From an uncultured Bartonella sp. (GTDB lineage: Bacteria > Pseudomonadota > Alphaproteobacteria > Rhizobiales > Rhizobiaceae), in assembly GCA_946478235.1 (NCBI GenBank), contig CAMLBF010000008.1, positions 1-64,000 of the forward strand: DNA of 64,000 nucleotides. The letters run 5' to 3'. How positions within the stretch are numbered: the first letter of the stretch is position 1; every line of letters starts with the position of its first letter. Both the position numbers and the translations under genes were made by a program. Under the pieces are notes generated by a model, which saw only the letters and a list, made by a program, of their open reading frames with translations, searched no databases and was not told where the DNA came from. Shown here one piece after another: positions 19,742 through 28,832 of the stretch.

Positions 19742-21622
19742 ATGGAGAACCCCACGGCAGAGACAGCCTATCGCGTTCTTGCTCGGAAGTATCGTCCCCA
19801 AAATTTTTCTGATCTTATTGGTCAGGAACCTATGGTTCGTACCCTTACCAACGCTTTTGATACCGGCAGAATAGCTCAAGCTTGGATGTTAACGGGTGTG
19901 CGCGGTGTTGGTAAAACCACAACCGCACGTATTTTGGCGCGTGCCCTCAATTATAAAACCGATACTATAGACAAGCCAACAATCCATATGGATAAACTTG
20001 GTGAACATTGTCAGGCGATTATGGAAGGTCGCCATGTTGATGTTATCGAGATGGACGCAGCATCTCATACTGGTATTGACGATATAAGGGAAATAATTGA
20101 GCAAGTTCGCTATCGTCCTGTTTCAGCCCGTTATAAGGTTTACATCATTGACGAAGTGCATATGCTTTCAACACAGGCCTTTAACGGCCTTTTAAAAACG
20201 TTGGAAGAACCACCGCCCCACGTCAAATTCATCTTTGCAACAACGGAAATCCGTAAAGTGCCGGTTACGGTTCTATCACGCTGTCAACGGTATAATCTGC
20301 GGCGGGTTGACTCTGGCATTCTTGCTGCACATTTGAAGAAAATTGCCGGTCAAGAAGCGATAGAAGCCGAAGATAATGCTCTTTCCATGATCGCACGTGC
20401 AGGCGAAGGCTCTGTACGTGATGCCTTATCCATACTGGATCAAGCCATAGCACATGGTGATGGCAAAGTTGATGCACAATCTGTCCGCTCCATGTTGGGA
20501 CTTGCCGACCGCGCGCGCATAATTGATTTGTTTGAATTGATTATGAAAGGCGACATTGCTGGCGCGTTAAATGAATTCCGTGACCAATATGATGCGGGTG
20601 CAGACCCTATTGTTATCCTCAATGAATTGGCAGAATTCAACCATTTGGTTACGCGTTTACGTTTTACGCCAGAAATAGCAGCAGATATTTCTCTAACCGA
20701 AGAAGAACGGCAAAAAGGCTTATCGTTCTCACAAAAGCTTTCGATAAGGATTTTATCGCGTACGTGGCAAATGCTGTTAAAAGGCATGCAAGAAGTTGAT
20801 CAAGCTGCAAGCCCGATCAATGCATCTGAAATGCTGCTTATAAGGCTAACCCATGCTGCGGATCTGCCAACACTTGATGAAGCGTTGAAAGCTCTTAGCA
20901 ATCAACCCAATTCCGCAGGAGCGATTGAAATCAATAATTCCTCATCCCCCCAAGGAAATTATCCGATTTCTTCGGCTCAACCTGTTTCGACTGATTATCA
21001 ATCAAGCAGCGCAAATCAGGGGTCATCTGCAACGCAAGGACAAGTTAGCAACGATCGCGGACAAATACCAACAATGCAATTGGTGCGTGTGGCATCGACC
21101 GCATTGGAGCCTGAAGAAGAAACTACCGTGGCGCCCTTGGAAATGGCCGCTGCCGTCAATCCGGTAGAACAAAAACAGCTAGAGGCTGTTTCAATTCAAT
21201 CGCTGCAAGACATTGTTGACCTTGCCGATCGTCATAATGACATACAGTTTAAACTATTGGTCAAGGAATATGTCCGTCCCGTATCATTTCGGCAAGGACG
21301 TATAGAGTTTGAACCGGCAGAAGGTATGCCGCGCTTCTTCGCGCATGACATTTCAAAAATGTTACATGAATGGACTGGACAGCGTTGGACCATAACTGTG
21401 GTTAATGAAGGCGGTGGTCTTACACTTCGTGAAGAAGAAGAAAGGGCTCATGCTGCTCTGCTTTCCGACGCTGAAGCTGATCCTGATATTGCAAAAATTT
21501 TAAGTCATTTCCCCGGATCAAAAATTGTCGATGTGCGTGTGAATAAACGCGATGATGAACTCGACATGCCTTCTGATCTTGATATAGGGGAAATGGATGA
21601 TGACAATGAGCAAGGAGATTAA
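19742..21622 (+). CDS. dnaX: DNA polymerase III subunit gamma/tau
   Basis: DnaX is the ATPase of the clamp loader that places the DnaN clamp on DNA. The N-terminal AAA+ domain has [12 protein letters not shown] near residue 52 and the Walker B region [10 protein letters not shown] near residue 130, with sensor-1 region [19 protein letters not shown]. The zinc module of the E. coli protein is reduced: only one Cys (GEHCQAI) remains of the four. The C-terminal third is a tau-like region after a Gln/Ser-rich linker. I saw no A-AAA-AAG type slippage site, so a shorter gamma form is not predicted. It leads dnaX-ybaB. Confidence 0.95.
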   Translation: MENPTAETAYRVLARKYRPQNFSDLIGQEPMVRTLTNAFDTGRIAQAWMLTGVRGVGKTTTARILARALNYKTDTIDKPTIHMDKLGEHCQAIMEGRHVDVIEMDAASHTGIDDIREIIEQVRYRPVSARYKVYIIDEVHMLSTQAFNGLLKTLEEPPPHVKFIFATTEIRKVPVTVLSRCQRYNLRRVDSGILAAHLKKIAGQEAIEAEDNALSMIARAGEGSVRDALSILDQAIAHGDGKVDAQSVRSMLGLADRARIIDLFELIMKGDIAGALNEFRDQYDAGADPIVILNELAEFNHLVTRLRFTPEIAADISLTEEERQKGLSFSQKLSIRILSRTWQMLLKGMQEVDQAASPINASEMLLIRLTHAADLPTLDEALKALSNQPNSAGAIEINNSSSPQGNYPISSAQPVSTDYQSSSANQGSSATQGQVSNDRGQIPTMQLVRVASTALEPEEETTVAPLEMAAAVNPVEQKQLEAVSIQSLQDIVDLADRHNDIQFKLLVKEYVRPVSFRQGRIEFEPAEGMPRFFAHDISKMLHEWTGQRWTITVVNEGGGLTLREEEERAHAALLSDAEADPDIAKILSHFPGSKIVDVRVNKRDDELDMPSDLDIGEMDDDNEQGD

Positions 21623-21627
21623 ACCCC

Positions 21628-21951
21628 ATGCGTGATATGATGGGTATGATGAAAAAAGCCAAAGAAATGCAGGCTAAAATGCAAGCCATGCAAGAAGAAA
21701 TGGCAAATATGCAGGCAACCGGTACATCGGGTGGTGGTTTGGTAACCGTTACCCTGAGTGGTCAAGGAACTATCGCAAACATTAAAATTGACCCAAGCTT
21801 AGTAAAACCGGAAGAAACCGAAATTCTTGAAGATTTGATTATGGCTGCTCATAATGAAGCAAAAGCCAAGATTGAAACGGTTATGGCTGAAAAAACACAG
21901 GCTATGACCGCAGGATTGCCAATTCCTCCGGGCTTCAAGCTACCTTTTTAA
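21628..21951 (+). CDS. ybaB: YbaB/EbfC-family nucleoid-associated protein
   Basis: This is a small DNA-binding protein of the YbaB/EbfC family. It has 107 residues, with a Met/Lys/Glu-rich N-terminal helix and the conserved [22 protein letters not shown] and C-terminal [12 protein letters not shown]. It lies five bases after dnaX, with AGGAG 10 bases before the start, in the widely conserved dnaX-ybaB-recR order. The exact role is not settled in the family. Confidence 0.94.
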   Translation: MRDMMGMMKKAKEMQAKMQAMQEEMANMQATGTSGGGLVTVTLSGQGTIANIKIDPSLVKPEETEILEDLIMAAHNEAKAKIETVMAEKTQAMTAGLPIPPGFKLPF

Positions 21952-22308
21952 ACACTGATCCGAAAAAGAATACCTAACCAATATTGATTGTGTTTTTTGA
22001 TTGTTTTTATCAAAAAACACAATTTAATGCTGATTATATGTCGTTTTGATAAGCATGATAAAATAAGACTTTATCATTCTTGGCTTGCTTGTTTTAGATA
22101 TACATTGCAGCTCCTTGGTGAGGTGGCTTAAAAACTGCGATACTAAAACCAAATTCGACACTAGTTTGCGTTTTAAAGAATAGGTTGCATCTCAAGCTGT
22201 GTTTCATTTACGCAAGTGGTCTTGCGGTAAATTGATTTTATGATGCAGGTTCGTGCCATTTGGTAATTGAACTTCCATTCCTATCTTATAGTTCAAGAGA
22301 GTACTTTA
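21952..22308. other. Gap between ybaB and recR
   Basis: No gene is seen. The first part holds a strong 15-bp hairpin (listed separately), probably ending the dnaX-ybaB transcript. The rest should carry a recR promoter, but I could not pick one with confidence. Confidence 0.5.
21987..22023 (+). terminator. 15-bp perfect hairpin after ybaB
   Basis: ATTGTGTTTTTTGAT pairs exactly with ATCAAAAAACACAAT around the loop TGTTTTT. It starts 36 bases after the ybaB stop. The stem is AT-rich and the sequence after it is TTAATGC rather than a T-run, so termination is probable but not certain. Confidence 0.6.
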
Positions 22309-22914
22309 ATGTCCAAAAATCTTGCTGGCCCAGAGATTGAAAAGCTTATTCAGTTGCTAGCACGTGTACCTGGTTTAGGTCCACGTTCGGCAAGGCGTGC
22401 CGCATTGCATCTCATTAAGAAAAAAGAAGTCCTCTTGGAGCCCTTGGGAAGAGCCATGCAAGATGCTGCCGAGAAAGTTCGCATTTGCTCTGTCTGCGGT
22501 AATATCGATACATCGGATCCTTGTTCTATCTGTTCAGACCCGAGGCGTGATGATGCGACAATTATCGTTGTTGAAGATGTATCGGATCTTTGGGCGCTGG
22601 AACGTGCCGGTACTATGAATGTAAAATACCATGTATTGGGGGGAAGACTTTCGCCATTGGATGGTATTGGCCCAGATGATCTCAATATTGCTAGTTTGAT
22701 TGACAGGGTTTCGGCGGGCGGCGTTAAAGAAGTTATATTGGCCGTGAATGCCACGGTTGAAGGGCAAACAACTGCCCATTATTTAACCGATCAACTTGCT
22801 GCTTTTCCTGTGAAAATTACCAGACTGGCGCATGGTGTACCTGTTGGGGGAGAATTGGACTACCTTGATGATGGTACACTTGCGGCCGCCTTACGTGCCA
22901 GAACGAGCCTTTAA
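22309..22914 (+). CDS. recR: Recombination mediator RecR
   Basis: RecR works with RecF and RecO to load RecA at gaps. It has the N-terminal helix-hairpin-helix region [15 protein letters not shown], a zinc finger CSVCG...CSIC near residues 58-73, and a Toprim domain starting [17 protein letters not shown]. The start at 22309 (MSKNLAG) is chosen over the TTG at 22267 because it gives the family N-terminus and has an AGAGAG sequence upstream. The next gene starts directly after the stop. Confidence 0.95.
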   Translation: MSKNLAGPEIEKLIQLLARVPGLGPRSARRAALHLIKKKEVLLEPLGRAMQDAAEKVRICSVCGNIDTSDPCSICSDPRRDDATIIVVEDVSDLWALERAGTMNVKYHVLGGRLSPLDGIGPDDLNIASLIDRVSAGGVKEVILAVNATVEGQTTAHYLTDQLAAFPVKITRLAHGVPVGGELDYLDDGTLAAALRARTSL

Positions 22915-24150
22915 ATGATGCGTATATTTCTTTCCATTTTTTTCACTTTAATTCTTGCTATCACTGCATCGGCAGAGGTTAATAAGGCTGCGATAGAGCG
23001 GCAATTTGCAAACTGGCTATCAAAAGATTTTTATGCTGAAGCTTTGAAAAACGGTATTTCGGCTGATGTCTATAAGCAAACCCTTTTGAATATAAAACCT
23101 AATTTGCAACTGCCAGATCTTGTTATTCCGGGAGAAAATCCAAAGGCTCCCAAACGGCAACATCAGGCTGAATTTGGCTCTCCAGCAAACTATTTTTCTG
23201 AAAAATCCATTGCAACATTGGTTTCCAATGGCAAAACACAATTCAAAGCCCAGTCGAAAACTCTAAAATCCATCGAAAAACAATATGGTGTTCCGCAAGG
23301 CATTGCAGTTGCTGTATGGGGACGTGAATCCGCCTATGGCACGGTTAAAATCCCATATAATGCATTTGAGGTACTTGCGACAAAGGCGTTTATGAGCAAC
23401 CGTAAGGATATGTTCAGGGACGAGCTTTTAGCTGCGTTAAAAATTGTGCAGAATTCTTATATGGACGCCAATAGTATGAAAAGTTCTTGGGCTGGTGCTT
23501 TAGGTCAACCACAATTTATGCCAACGTCCTATCTCAAATATGCTGTCGATTTTGATGGAGATGGACATCGTAATATATGGACATCAACACCCGATACTTT
23601 GGCTTCTATCGCCAATTACTTAAAGCAAAATGGGTGGAAGGCGAAAATGCCTTGGGGGTATGAAGTTTATGTTCCGGACAGTGTTTCATGCAGCCTTGAA
23701 GGACCCGATCAAGGCAAAACACTTAGCGAATGGCAGCAGAAAGGTATCAAGCCTGTTTCCGGTAAAGAATTTTCTTCAATTTCTGCCAACCAGAAAGTCT
23801 ATTTATTGATGCCTGCAGGGCGTCTTGGGCCAGCGTTTCTTGTGACAGACAATTTTTATGTTTTAAAATCTTACAATATGAGCGACCTATATGCCCTGTT
23901 CATTGGTACTGTGGCTGACCGCATTGAAAATCGTGGCGGTATTGTTACACCATGGAAAAACGTTGATTTTCTTTATCGTTCAGATGTTCTGGCTTTGCAA
24001 AACAATTTACAGAAACTGGGTTTTGATATCGGCAAAGCAGATGGGTTAGCTGGTTTTAAAACACGCCGTTCCATTGGCATTTGGCAAGAAAAACACGGAC
24101 AAAAGCCAACATGTTTTCCAAGCCAGCAATTGGTTAAAAGTGTGCATTAA
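22915..24150 (+). CDS. Lytic murein transglycosylase (MltB-like)
   Basis: This enzyme cleaves peptidoglycan glycan strands with formation of 1,6-anhydro ends. A signal peptide ends near TASA at residue 20. The SLT_2/MltB domain includes YGVPQGIAVAVWGRESAYG near residue 122, where the Glu is catalytic, and GALGQPQFMPTSYLKYAVDFDGDG. A C-terminal peptidoglycan-binding domain (LQNNLQKLGFDIGKADGLAG) covers about residues 350-405. It starts immediately after recR, an arrangement found in other Rhizobiales. No lipobox is present. Confidence 0.9.
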   Translation: MMRIFLSIFFTLILAITASAEVNKAAIERQFANWLSKDFYAEALKNGISADVYKQTLLNIKPNLQLPDLVIPGENPKAPKRQHQAEFGSPANYFSEKSIATLVSNGKTQFKAQSKTLKSIEKQYGVPQGIAVAVWGRESAYGTVKIPYNAFEVLATKAFMSNRKDMFRDELLAALKIVQNSYMDANSMKSSWAGALGQPQFMPTSYLKYAVDFDGDGHRNIWTSTPDTLASIANYLKQNGWKAKMPWGYEVYVPDSVSCSLEGPDQGKTLSEWQQKGIKPVSGKEFSSISANQKVYLLMPAGRLGPAFLVTDNFYVLKSYNMSDLYALFIGTVADRIENRGGIVTPWKNVDFLYRSDVLALQNNLQKLGFDIGKADGLAGFKTRRSIGIWQEKHGQKPTCFPSQQLVKSVH

Positions 24151-24531
24151 TAATATTCAAAACGGGTAAGACAAATTGATCAAAACACCTGATCGATGCA
24201 CTGTTATGAATGCATGATAAAGCCCACACAAAATGAGCCAAGGTACATCAATATTAAGCAAATTGGCGCACAAGAAATCAAAGATCACGACAGTTGTCGT
24301 GATCTATAATCCAGCCACTATTCAAAACTAACACACCATAAGCCCCGTTAAATGGAACAATTATAAACCATTTAAACATGGCAATAAGAAACAGTAATAA
24401 AGCTATGCTAAACGACAAAATCGTTTATTCGCGTCCATAATACCGTTATGAAGTTATCTTATCGATAAGGAGAAATTCATAACAATTGGACTTTATATAA
24501 ATATTATAGACATAGCTGAATGCGCACTATT
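24151..24531. other. Gap between the transglycosylase gene and irr
   Basis: The two flanking genes converge and no coding frame is supported. The main structure is a perfect 10-bp inverted repeat at 24282-24305. A seven-bp stem CGCACTA-ttt-TAGTGCG at 24523-24539 overlaps the irr stop. Confidence 0.5.
24282..24305 (-). terminator. 10-bp hairpin between convergent genes
   Basis: AGATCACGAC-agtt-GTCGTGATCT is a perfect stem. On the minus strand it is followed by TTTGATTTCTTG, so it could terminate irr transcripts, although it lies 230 bp from the irr stop. Confidence 0.5.
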
Positions 24532-24993
24532 TTAGTGCGAATTTTTAGAGCGTAATCTTATAATCAGATCAACATGAGATATTTCCATGCCTTGAGGTGC
24601 TTCTGGCAGATTACCAACAATTGGCTTACCTTCAGCCCCCACAGGAATATCTAAAATCTCATTTTCACCTTCAAGATAAAAATGATGATGATCGGATGTA
24701 TTGGTATCAAACCAAGTTTTGGAACCTTCAACAGCAATAATCCGCAGTAAACCAGCTTCGGTAAATTGATGTAAGGTATTGTACACTGTTGCCAAAGAAA
24801 TAGGCACAGAAGCATTTACAGCTTCCCGATGCAGTTCTTCAGCTGCAATATGCCTATTGCCTTTAGAAAACAATAAATCTGCAAGCGCCAAACGCTGTCT
24901 TGTCGGGCGCAATCCTTTTTCTCGCAATTGCTTTTCAAGCTCGGATAATGTCGAATAAAACACCGCTTTTGACCGTACACTTTCGATTATCAA
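24532..24993 (-). CDS. irr: Iron response regulator Irr (Fur family)
   Basis: Irr is the haem-responsive regulator that replaces Fur as the main iron regulator in Rhizobiales. The N-terminal winged helix contains GLRPTRQRLALADLLF and the recognition segment SLATVYNTLHQFTEAGLLR. The DHHHFY motif near residue 105 is the histidine cluster implicated in metal and haem sensing. It lies divergent from fabA, a conserved rhizobial pairing. The start is uncertain: the ORF track begins at a TTG (24993) without a ribosome binding site, and a GTG at 24963 would fit better with the promoter placed at 25010-25038. Confidence 0.9.
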   Translation of the reverse strand: MIIESVRSKAVFYSTLSELEKQLREKGLRPTRQRLALADLLFSKGNRHIAAEELHREAVNASVPISLATVYNTLHQFTEAGLLRIIAVEGSKTWFDTNTSDHHHFYLEGENEILDIPVGAEGKPIVGNLPEAPQGMEISHVDLIIRLRSKNSH

Positions 24994-25009
24994 TATTTAC
25001 AATTTTTAT

Positions 25010-25038
25010 ACTATATGCTGAAATGATAACAACTGCAA
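25010..25038 (-). promoter_or_regulatory. Likely irr promoter
   Basis: On the minus strand TTGCAG and TATAGT are 17 bases apart, matching the sigma-70 pattern well. Transcription would start near 25003. A perfect palindrome, CAAGTATACTTG, overlaps the -35 element. Confidence 0.55.
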
Positions 25039-25047
25039 GTATACTTG
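25036..25047. promoter_or_regulatory. 12-bp palindrome in the irr-fabA divergent promoter region
   Basis: CAAGTATACTTG is a perfect palindrome that overlaps the -35 hexamer proposed for irr. Its place suggests an operator, but it does not match the published iron-control-element pattern closely, so the protein that might bind it is unknown. Confidence 0.45.
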
Positions 25048-25247
25048 ACATTTTTTATCATATTTAAAAAAGCTTTTCCAACAATTTTAACGGTTATCTC
25101 ATAACAAGATATTGAATAAAAACAATGACAAAGATGATTTGTCATGAAAAACTGTCGAAAACTGGTTTTCACGTCGTTGAATTTGCTTTAAAGAGTATTT
25201 CGTTAAAAGGCGCTAAAAGTGAAGTAGCGCTGACGGATGGAGTAACA

Positions 25248-25757
25248 ATGGCTGAACAAAAGTCTAGCTACACATATGAAGAGCTTTTAAGCTGTGCCCG
25301 CGGTGAAATGTTTGGGAAAGGCAATGCCCAACTACCCGCCCCTCCAATGTTGATGGTCAGCCGTATTACTGAAATCAGCGAAACTGGTGGTGAGTACGGC
25401 AAGGGATTGATTCGCGCAGAATTGGATATTTCGCCGGATTTATGGTTTTTTGCCTGCCACTTTATCGGTGATCCGGTAATGCCTGGTTGTCTTGGCTTGG
25501 ACGCTCTTTGGCAATTAACAGGTTTCTACCTTGGATGGTTAGGTGAACCAGGCAAGGGACGTGCAATCTCGACTGGAGAGGTCAAATTCTCCAGCATGGT
25601 CACTCCGAAGACAAAACTCGTCGAATATGGAATTGATTTCAAACGCGTTATGCGCGGACGTCTTGTTTTAGGTATAGCTGACGGCTGGGTAAAAGCTGAC
25701 GGCGAGGTTATTTATAATGCGTCCGATTTACGGGTCGCTTTATTCAAAGAAGACTAA
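25248..25757 (+). CDS. fabA: 3-hydroxyacyl-ACP dehydratase/isomerase FabA
   Basis: FabA dehydrates 3-hydroxydecanoyl-ACP and isomerises the product to the cis-3 form, the entry to unsaturated fatty acids. The active-site region [21 protein letters not shown], with the catalytic His and Asp, lies near residues 70-90. The start at 25248 (MAEQKS) gives 169 residues, close to the E. coli length, and has GGAG seven bases upstream; the ORF-track start adds 41 unlikely residues. It is followed by fabB and fabI. Confidence 0.96.
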   Translation: MAEQKSSYTYEELLSCARGEMFGKGNAQLPAPPMLMVSRITEISETGGEYGKGLIRAELDISPDLWFFACHFIGDPVMPGCLGLDALWQLTGFYLGWLGEPGKGRAISTGEVKFSSMVTPKTKLVEYGIDFKRVMRGRLVLGIADGWVKADGEVIYNASDLRVALFKED

Positions 25758-25772
25758 GCATTATTTCAAATG

Positions 25773-25793
25773 AACAAGGCGGTCAGCCTTGTT
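25773..25793 (+). terminator. Intercistronic hairpin between fabA and fabB
   Basis: AACAAGGC-ggtca-GCCTTGTT forms a perfect eight-bp stem 15 bases after the fabA stop and is followed by TATGAGG. It has little T-run, so it is more likely a messenger-stabilising or partial attenuation element than a full stop. Confidence 0.5.
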
Positions 25794-25816
25794 TATGAGG
25801 AATCAAGGAGATACGA

Positions 25817-27037
25817 ATGCGCCGAGTAGTTGTAACCGGTATGGGGATTGTCTCATCAATTGGGAATAATCCGCAAGCCGTTCTTAGCAGTTTGCGTGAA
25901 GCAAAATCGGGTATAACATTCTCACAAGAATATGCAGACATGGGTTTTCGTAGCCAAGTTTATGGCATGCCGGATATTGATGTCGAAGCATTGGTAGACC
26001 GTCGTTGCATGCGTTTTCATGGCCGTGGAACAGCGTGGAACCACATCGCTATGGATCAGGCAATCGCTGATGCTGGCTTGACGGACGATGAAGTTTCAAA
26101 CCCGAAAACAGGTATTATCATGGGGTCAGGTGGACCATCAACGAGAACAATCGTTGATTCTGCCGATATTGCCCGTGAAAAAGGCCCAAAACGTGTTGGA
26201 CCATTTGCGGTTCCAAAAGCTATGAGCTCAACCGCTTCGGCAACTTTGGCTACTTTCTTCAAGATTAAAGGGGTTAATTACTCCATTTCATCGGCCTGCT
26301 CCACGTCAAACCACTGTATCGGCAATGCTTATGAGCTTATCCAGTTTGGCAAACAAGACCGAGTTTTTGCTGGTGGTTGTGAAGATCTCGACTGGACGCT
26401 TTCTGTCTTATTTGATGCCATGGGTGCAATGTCGAGCAAATATAATGACACACCGGGAAATGCATCCCGTGCATATGATGCAAACCGTGATGGTTTCGTT
26501 ATTGCAGGTGGTGCCGGTGTGCTTGTTCTGGAAGAACTGGAAGTTGCCAAAGCACGTGGTGCGAAAATTTATGGCGAAGTGGTTGGATATGGTGCAACAT
26601 CTGATGGCTACGACATGGTGGCTCCATCGGGTGAAGGGGCAGAACGCTGTATGCGTATGGCTCTTTCCACTGTGAAAAATAAGATTGACTATATCAATCC
26701 TCATGCCACATCGACACCAGTTGGTGATCCACCGGAGATTGAAGCTATTCGCAAGGTTTTTGGTAGCGGTGATGCTTGTCCTCCTATTTCTGCAACGAAA
26801 TCCTTAACGGGACACTCGTTGGGTGCTGCAGGTGTACAGGAAGCCATTTATTCCTTGCTGATGCTCAATAATGATTTCATTTGCGAAAGTGCTCATATTG
26901 AAGAGCTCGATCCTGCGTTTGCTGATATGCCGATTGTACGCAAACGCCTTGATAACCAGAAACTAAATACGGTGCTGTCAAACACTTTCGGCTTTGGCGG
27001 AACCAATGCAACGTTGGTATTCCAACGTTACGAATAA
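25817..27037 (+). CDS. fabB: 3-oxoacyl-ACP synthase I
   Basis: FabB condenses malonyl-ACP with acyl-ACP and is needed to elongate the unsaturated intermediate made by FabA. The catalytic Cys is in [12 protein letters not shown] near residue 163, and the two active-site His are in [10 protein letters not shown] near residue 297 and [12 protein letters not shown] near residue 330. A glycine-rich [10 protein letters not shown] ends the protein. At 406 residues it is typical. AAGGAG precedes the start. Confidence 0.96.
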   Translation: MRRVVVTGMGIVSSIGNNPQAVLSSLREAKSGITFSQEYADMGFRSQVYGMPDIDVEALVDRRCMRFHGRGTAWNHIAMDQAIADAGLTDDEVSNPKTGIIMGSGGPSTRTIVDSADIAREKGPKRVGPFAVPKAMSSTASATLATFFKIKGVNYSISSACSTSNHCIGNAYELIQFGKQDRVFAGGCEDLDWTLSVLFDAMGAMSSKYNDTPGNASRAYDANRDGFVIAGGAGVLVLEELEVAKARGAKIYGEVVGYGATSDGYDMVAPSGEGAERCMRMALSTVKNKIDYINPHATSTPVGDPPEIEAIRKVFGSGDACPPISATKSLTGHSLGAAGVQEAIYSLLMLNNDFICESAHIEELDPAFADMPIVRKRLDNQKLNTVLSNTFGFGGTNATLVFQRYE

Positions 27038-27085
27038 ACCGGACACTTTTTTGCTAAAGGGTGCCAGAGGCTTACGGAGAATATG

Positions 27086-27904
27086 ATGGAAGGTTTGATG
27101 AAGGGCAAACGCGGCCTTATAATGGGTGTCGCGAACGACCATTCAATCGCCTGGGGAATAGCGTGTCAGCTAGCAGAGGCAGGAGCCGAATTGGCTTTTA
27201 CCTATCAGGGGGATGCATTTGGTAAACGTGTCCAGCCACTAGCAGAAAAACTCGGCTCCAAACTTCTGATTGAATGTGATGTAGAAGATATTGCATCTAT
27301 CGATGCAGTATTTGATCGATTGGAAAAAGAATGGGGACAGCTAGATTTTGTTGTGCATGCCATTGGTTTTTCAGACAAGTCACAGCTTAAAGGCCGTTAT
27401 GTCGATGTAACAACGCGCGAAAACTTTAGTCGCACAATGGTTATCTCGGCCTTTTCTTTTACAGAAATTGCACAGCGCGCAGGGCGTTTGATGCCTAATG
27501 GTGGCACATTGCTAACGCTGACATATGGCGCATCACAACGCGTGGTACCTAATTACAATGTGATGGGTGTTGCCAAAGCTGCACTTGAAGCAATGGTTAG
27601 ATATCTTGCCGCTGATTATGGTCCACAGAACATACGTGTCAACGCAATCTCTGCTGGTCCTGTTAGAACATTGGCTGGCAACGGTATTGGTGCTGCTCGG
27701 GCAATATTTTCGTACCAGCGCCGTAACGCACCGCTGCGCCGCACGGTTGATATTGATGAGATCGGTCGATCTGCATTATATCTATTATCTGACTTGTCGT
27801 CTGGCGTTACCGGCGAAATCCATTATGTCGATTCAGGCTATAACATTATGTCTATGCCGACATTGGAAGAATTAAAAGATAGTGAAGAATCACGCGGCGA
27901 ATAA
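27086..27904 (+). CDS. fabI: Enoyl-ACP reductase FabI
   Basis: FabI reduces trans-2-enoyl-ACP with NADH in the last step of each elongation cycle and is the target of triclosan and isoniazid-like drugs. The nucleotide-binding GVANDHSIAWGIA lies at the N-terminus. The catalytic Tyr and Lys are in NYNVMGVAK, six residues apart, near residue 157. Two adjacent ATGs are possible (27083 and 27086); the second is six bases from GGAG and is preferred. The stop codon lies in the loop of the terminator hairpin. Confidence 0.95.
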   Translation: MEGLMKGKRGLIMGVANDHSIAWGIACQLAEAGAELAFTYQGDAFGKRVQPLAEKLGSKLLIECDVEDIASIDAVFDRLEKEWGQLDFVVHAIGFSDKSQLKGRYVDVTTRENFSRTMVISAFSFTEIAQRAGRLMPNGGTLLTLTYGASQRVVPNYNVMGVAKAALEAMVRYLAADYGPQNIRVNAISAGPVRTLAGNGIGAARAIFSYQRRNAPLRRTVDIDEIGRSALYLLSDLSSGVTGEIHYVDSGYNIMSMPTLEELKDSEESRGE

Positions 27905-27919
27905 TTTTCGCCGCTTTTT
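27894..27919 (+). terminator. fabI terminator, containing the stop codon
   Basis: GCGGCGAA pairs with TTCGCCGC around a five-base loop and is followed by TTTTT. The fabI TAA is inside the loop, so the coding end and the terminator overlap. Confidence 0.9.
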
Positions 27920-28597
27920 CATTTTGTCATAGTCGGTAGAGCCTATTTGCGGCTGTCTTGTCGCTTTGTTCTTGAGTGTACGCCAATCCAATTATGTTTA
28001 TTGGGCTTACCCTTTATCTAACTCTTGCCTTTAAAGGCTCTACTGTAGACAATAGACACAAGCATTATACCAATGCGTAAATCACTACCTGATTAGCTTT
28101 ATCGCGCTATTCCTGAAGCATTTGAAATACTTTCAATCACGCTTTTGAATACACATAAACACGCTTAAAAAGTACCCTTAACGACACGTTCACATAAATT
28201 CCGCATCGGATTTTCCAACTGTCGATGCAAACAATCATGTTTATTATTTTCATATTGATGTTTGTCTCGCCATCAGATCTCTCAGACTTATCAATGATGA
28301 TGAATATGTCACTTGTGACATACGTTCTGCCTGCTGTTTTCTTACACGATCAAATAGGTTCTTTGTTCGCTGAAATGATGTGCGCATAACAGGCAATTTA
28401 AGCACTAACAACCAAGTTTAAGGACAACAGACAGTGACGATAACTTAACCAACAGTACCATAAACCAATGATCTCGTAACCAAAGAGCACAGACAGCCAA
28501 TAGTTATCTAGCCAAAAGGTGCTTAGCCCGAGAGGCATAAATCAAGGGGTGGCTTAGTCAAATGGGCAACTAAGTCAAAGCTTGCCAAATGGAAGTT

Positions 28598-28657
28598 TGC
28601 CTAGTCTAAGTCTGTTATGTCAAAATCTGCCAAGTCTAAGTCTTGCTATGTCGAAGC
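28598..28657. repeat. Imperfect 30-bp direct repeat, two copies
   Basis: TGCCTAGTCTAAGTCTG... at 28598 is repeated as TGCCAAGTCTAAGTCTT... at 28628 with few changes, each ending in TATGTC. Similar fragments are found upstream from about 28550, suggesting a longer decayed array. Confidence 0.75.
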
Positions 28658-28761
28658 CATCAGATCAAGGGAGCCACACTCAGGAGTACCTAGCCGAAGA
28701 TTTCCCCTCACCGAGGGCAACATATGTTCAAGTTGATTGAGAGCGAGATAGCTTCACAGTG

Positions 28762-28822
28762 GCTATGAGCTATGAGCTATGAGCTATGAGCTATGAGCTA
28801 TGAGCTATGAGCTATGAGCTAT
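28762..28822. repeat. GCTATGA minisatellite, 8.7 copies
   Basis: The seven-base unit GCTATGA is repeated eight times without error and ends in a partial copy, 10 bases before the end of the minus-strand rsmC-like gene. Perfect copies imply a young or slipping array, whose copy number may vary between strains. Confidence 0.97.
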
Positions 28823-28832
28823 TCTAAAGGCT

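Larger units (their letters stand above)
27920..28832. other. 0.9-kb gene-free stretch with degenerate repeats
   Basis: No frame with a start site, ribosome binding site or recognisable product is present on either strand. The first 600 bp look like unstructured AT-rich DNA. From about 28500 the sequence becomes repetitive, with many AAGTC and TGCCA words, a 30-bp direct repeat at 28598-28657 and a 7-bp minisatellite at 28762-28822. It could be remains of a decayed gene or of repeat expansion. Confidence 0.6.

Noticed and set aside
28762-28822. CRISPR-like array
   Set aside because: The units are seven bases with no spacers, and there are no cas genes in the window. It is a simple minisatellite.
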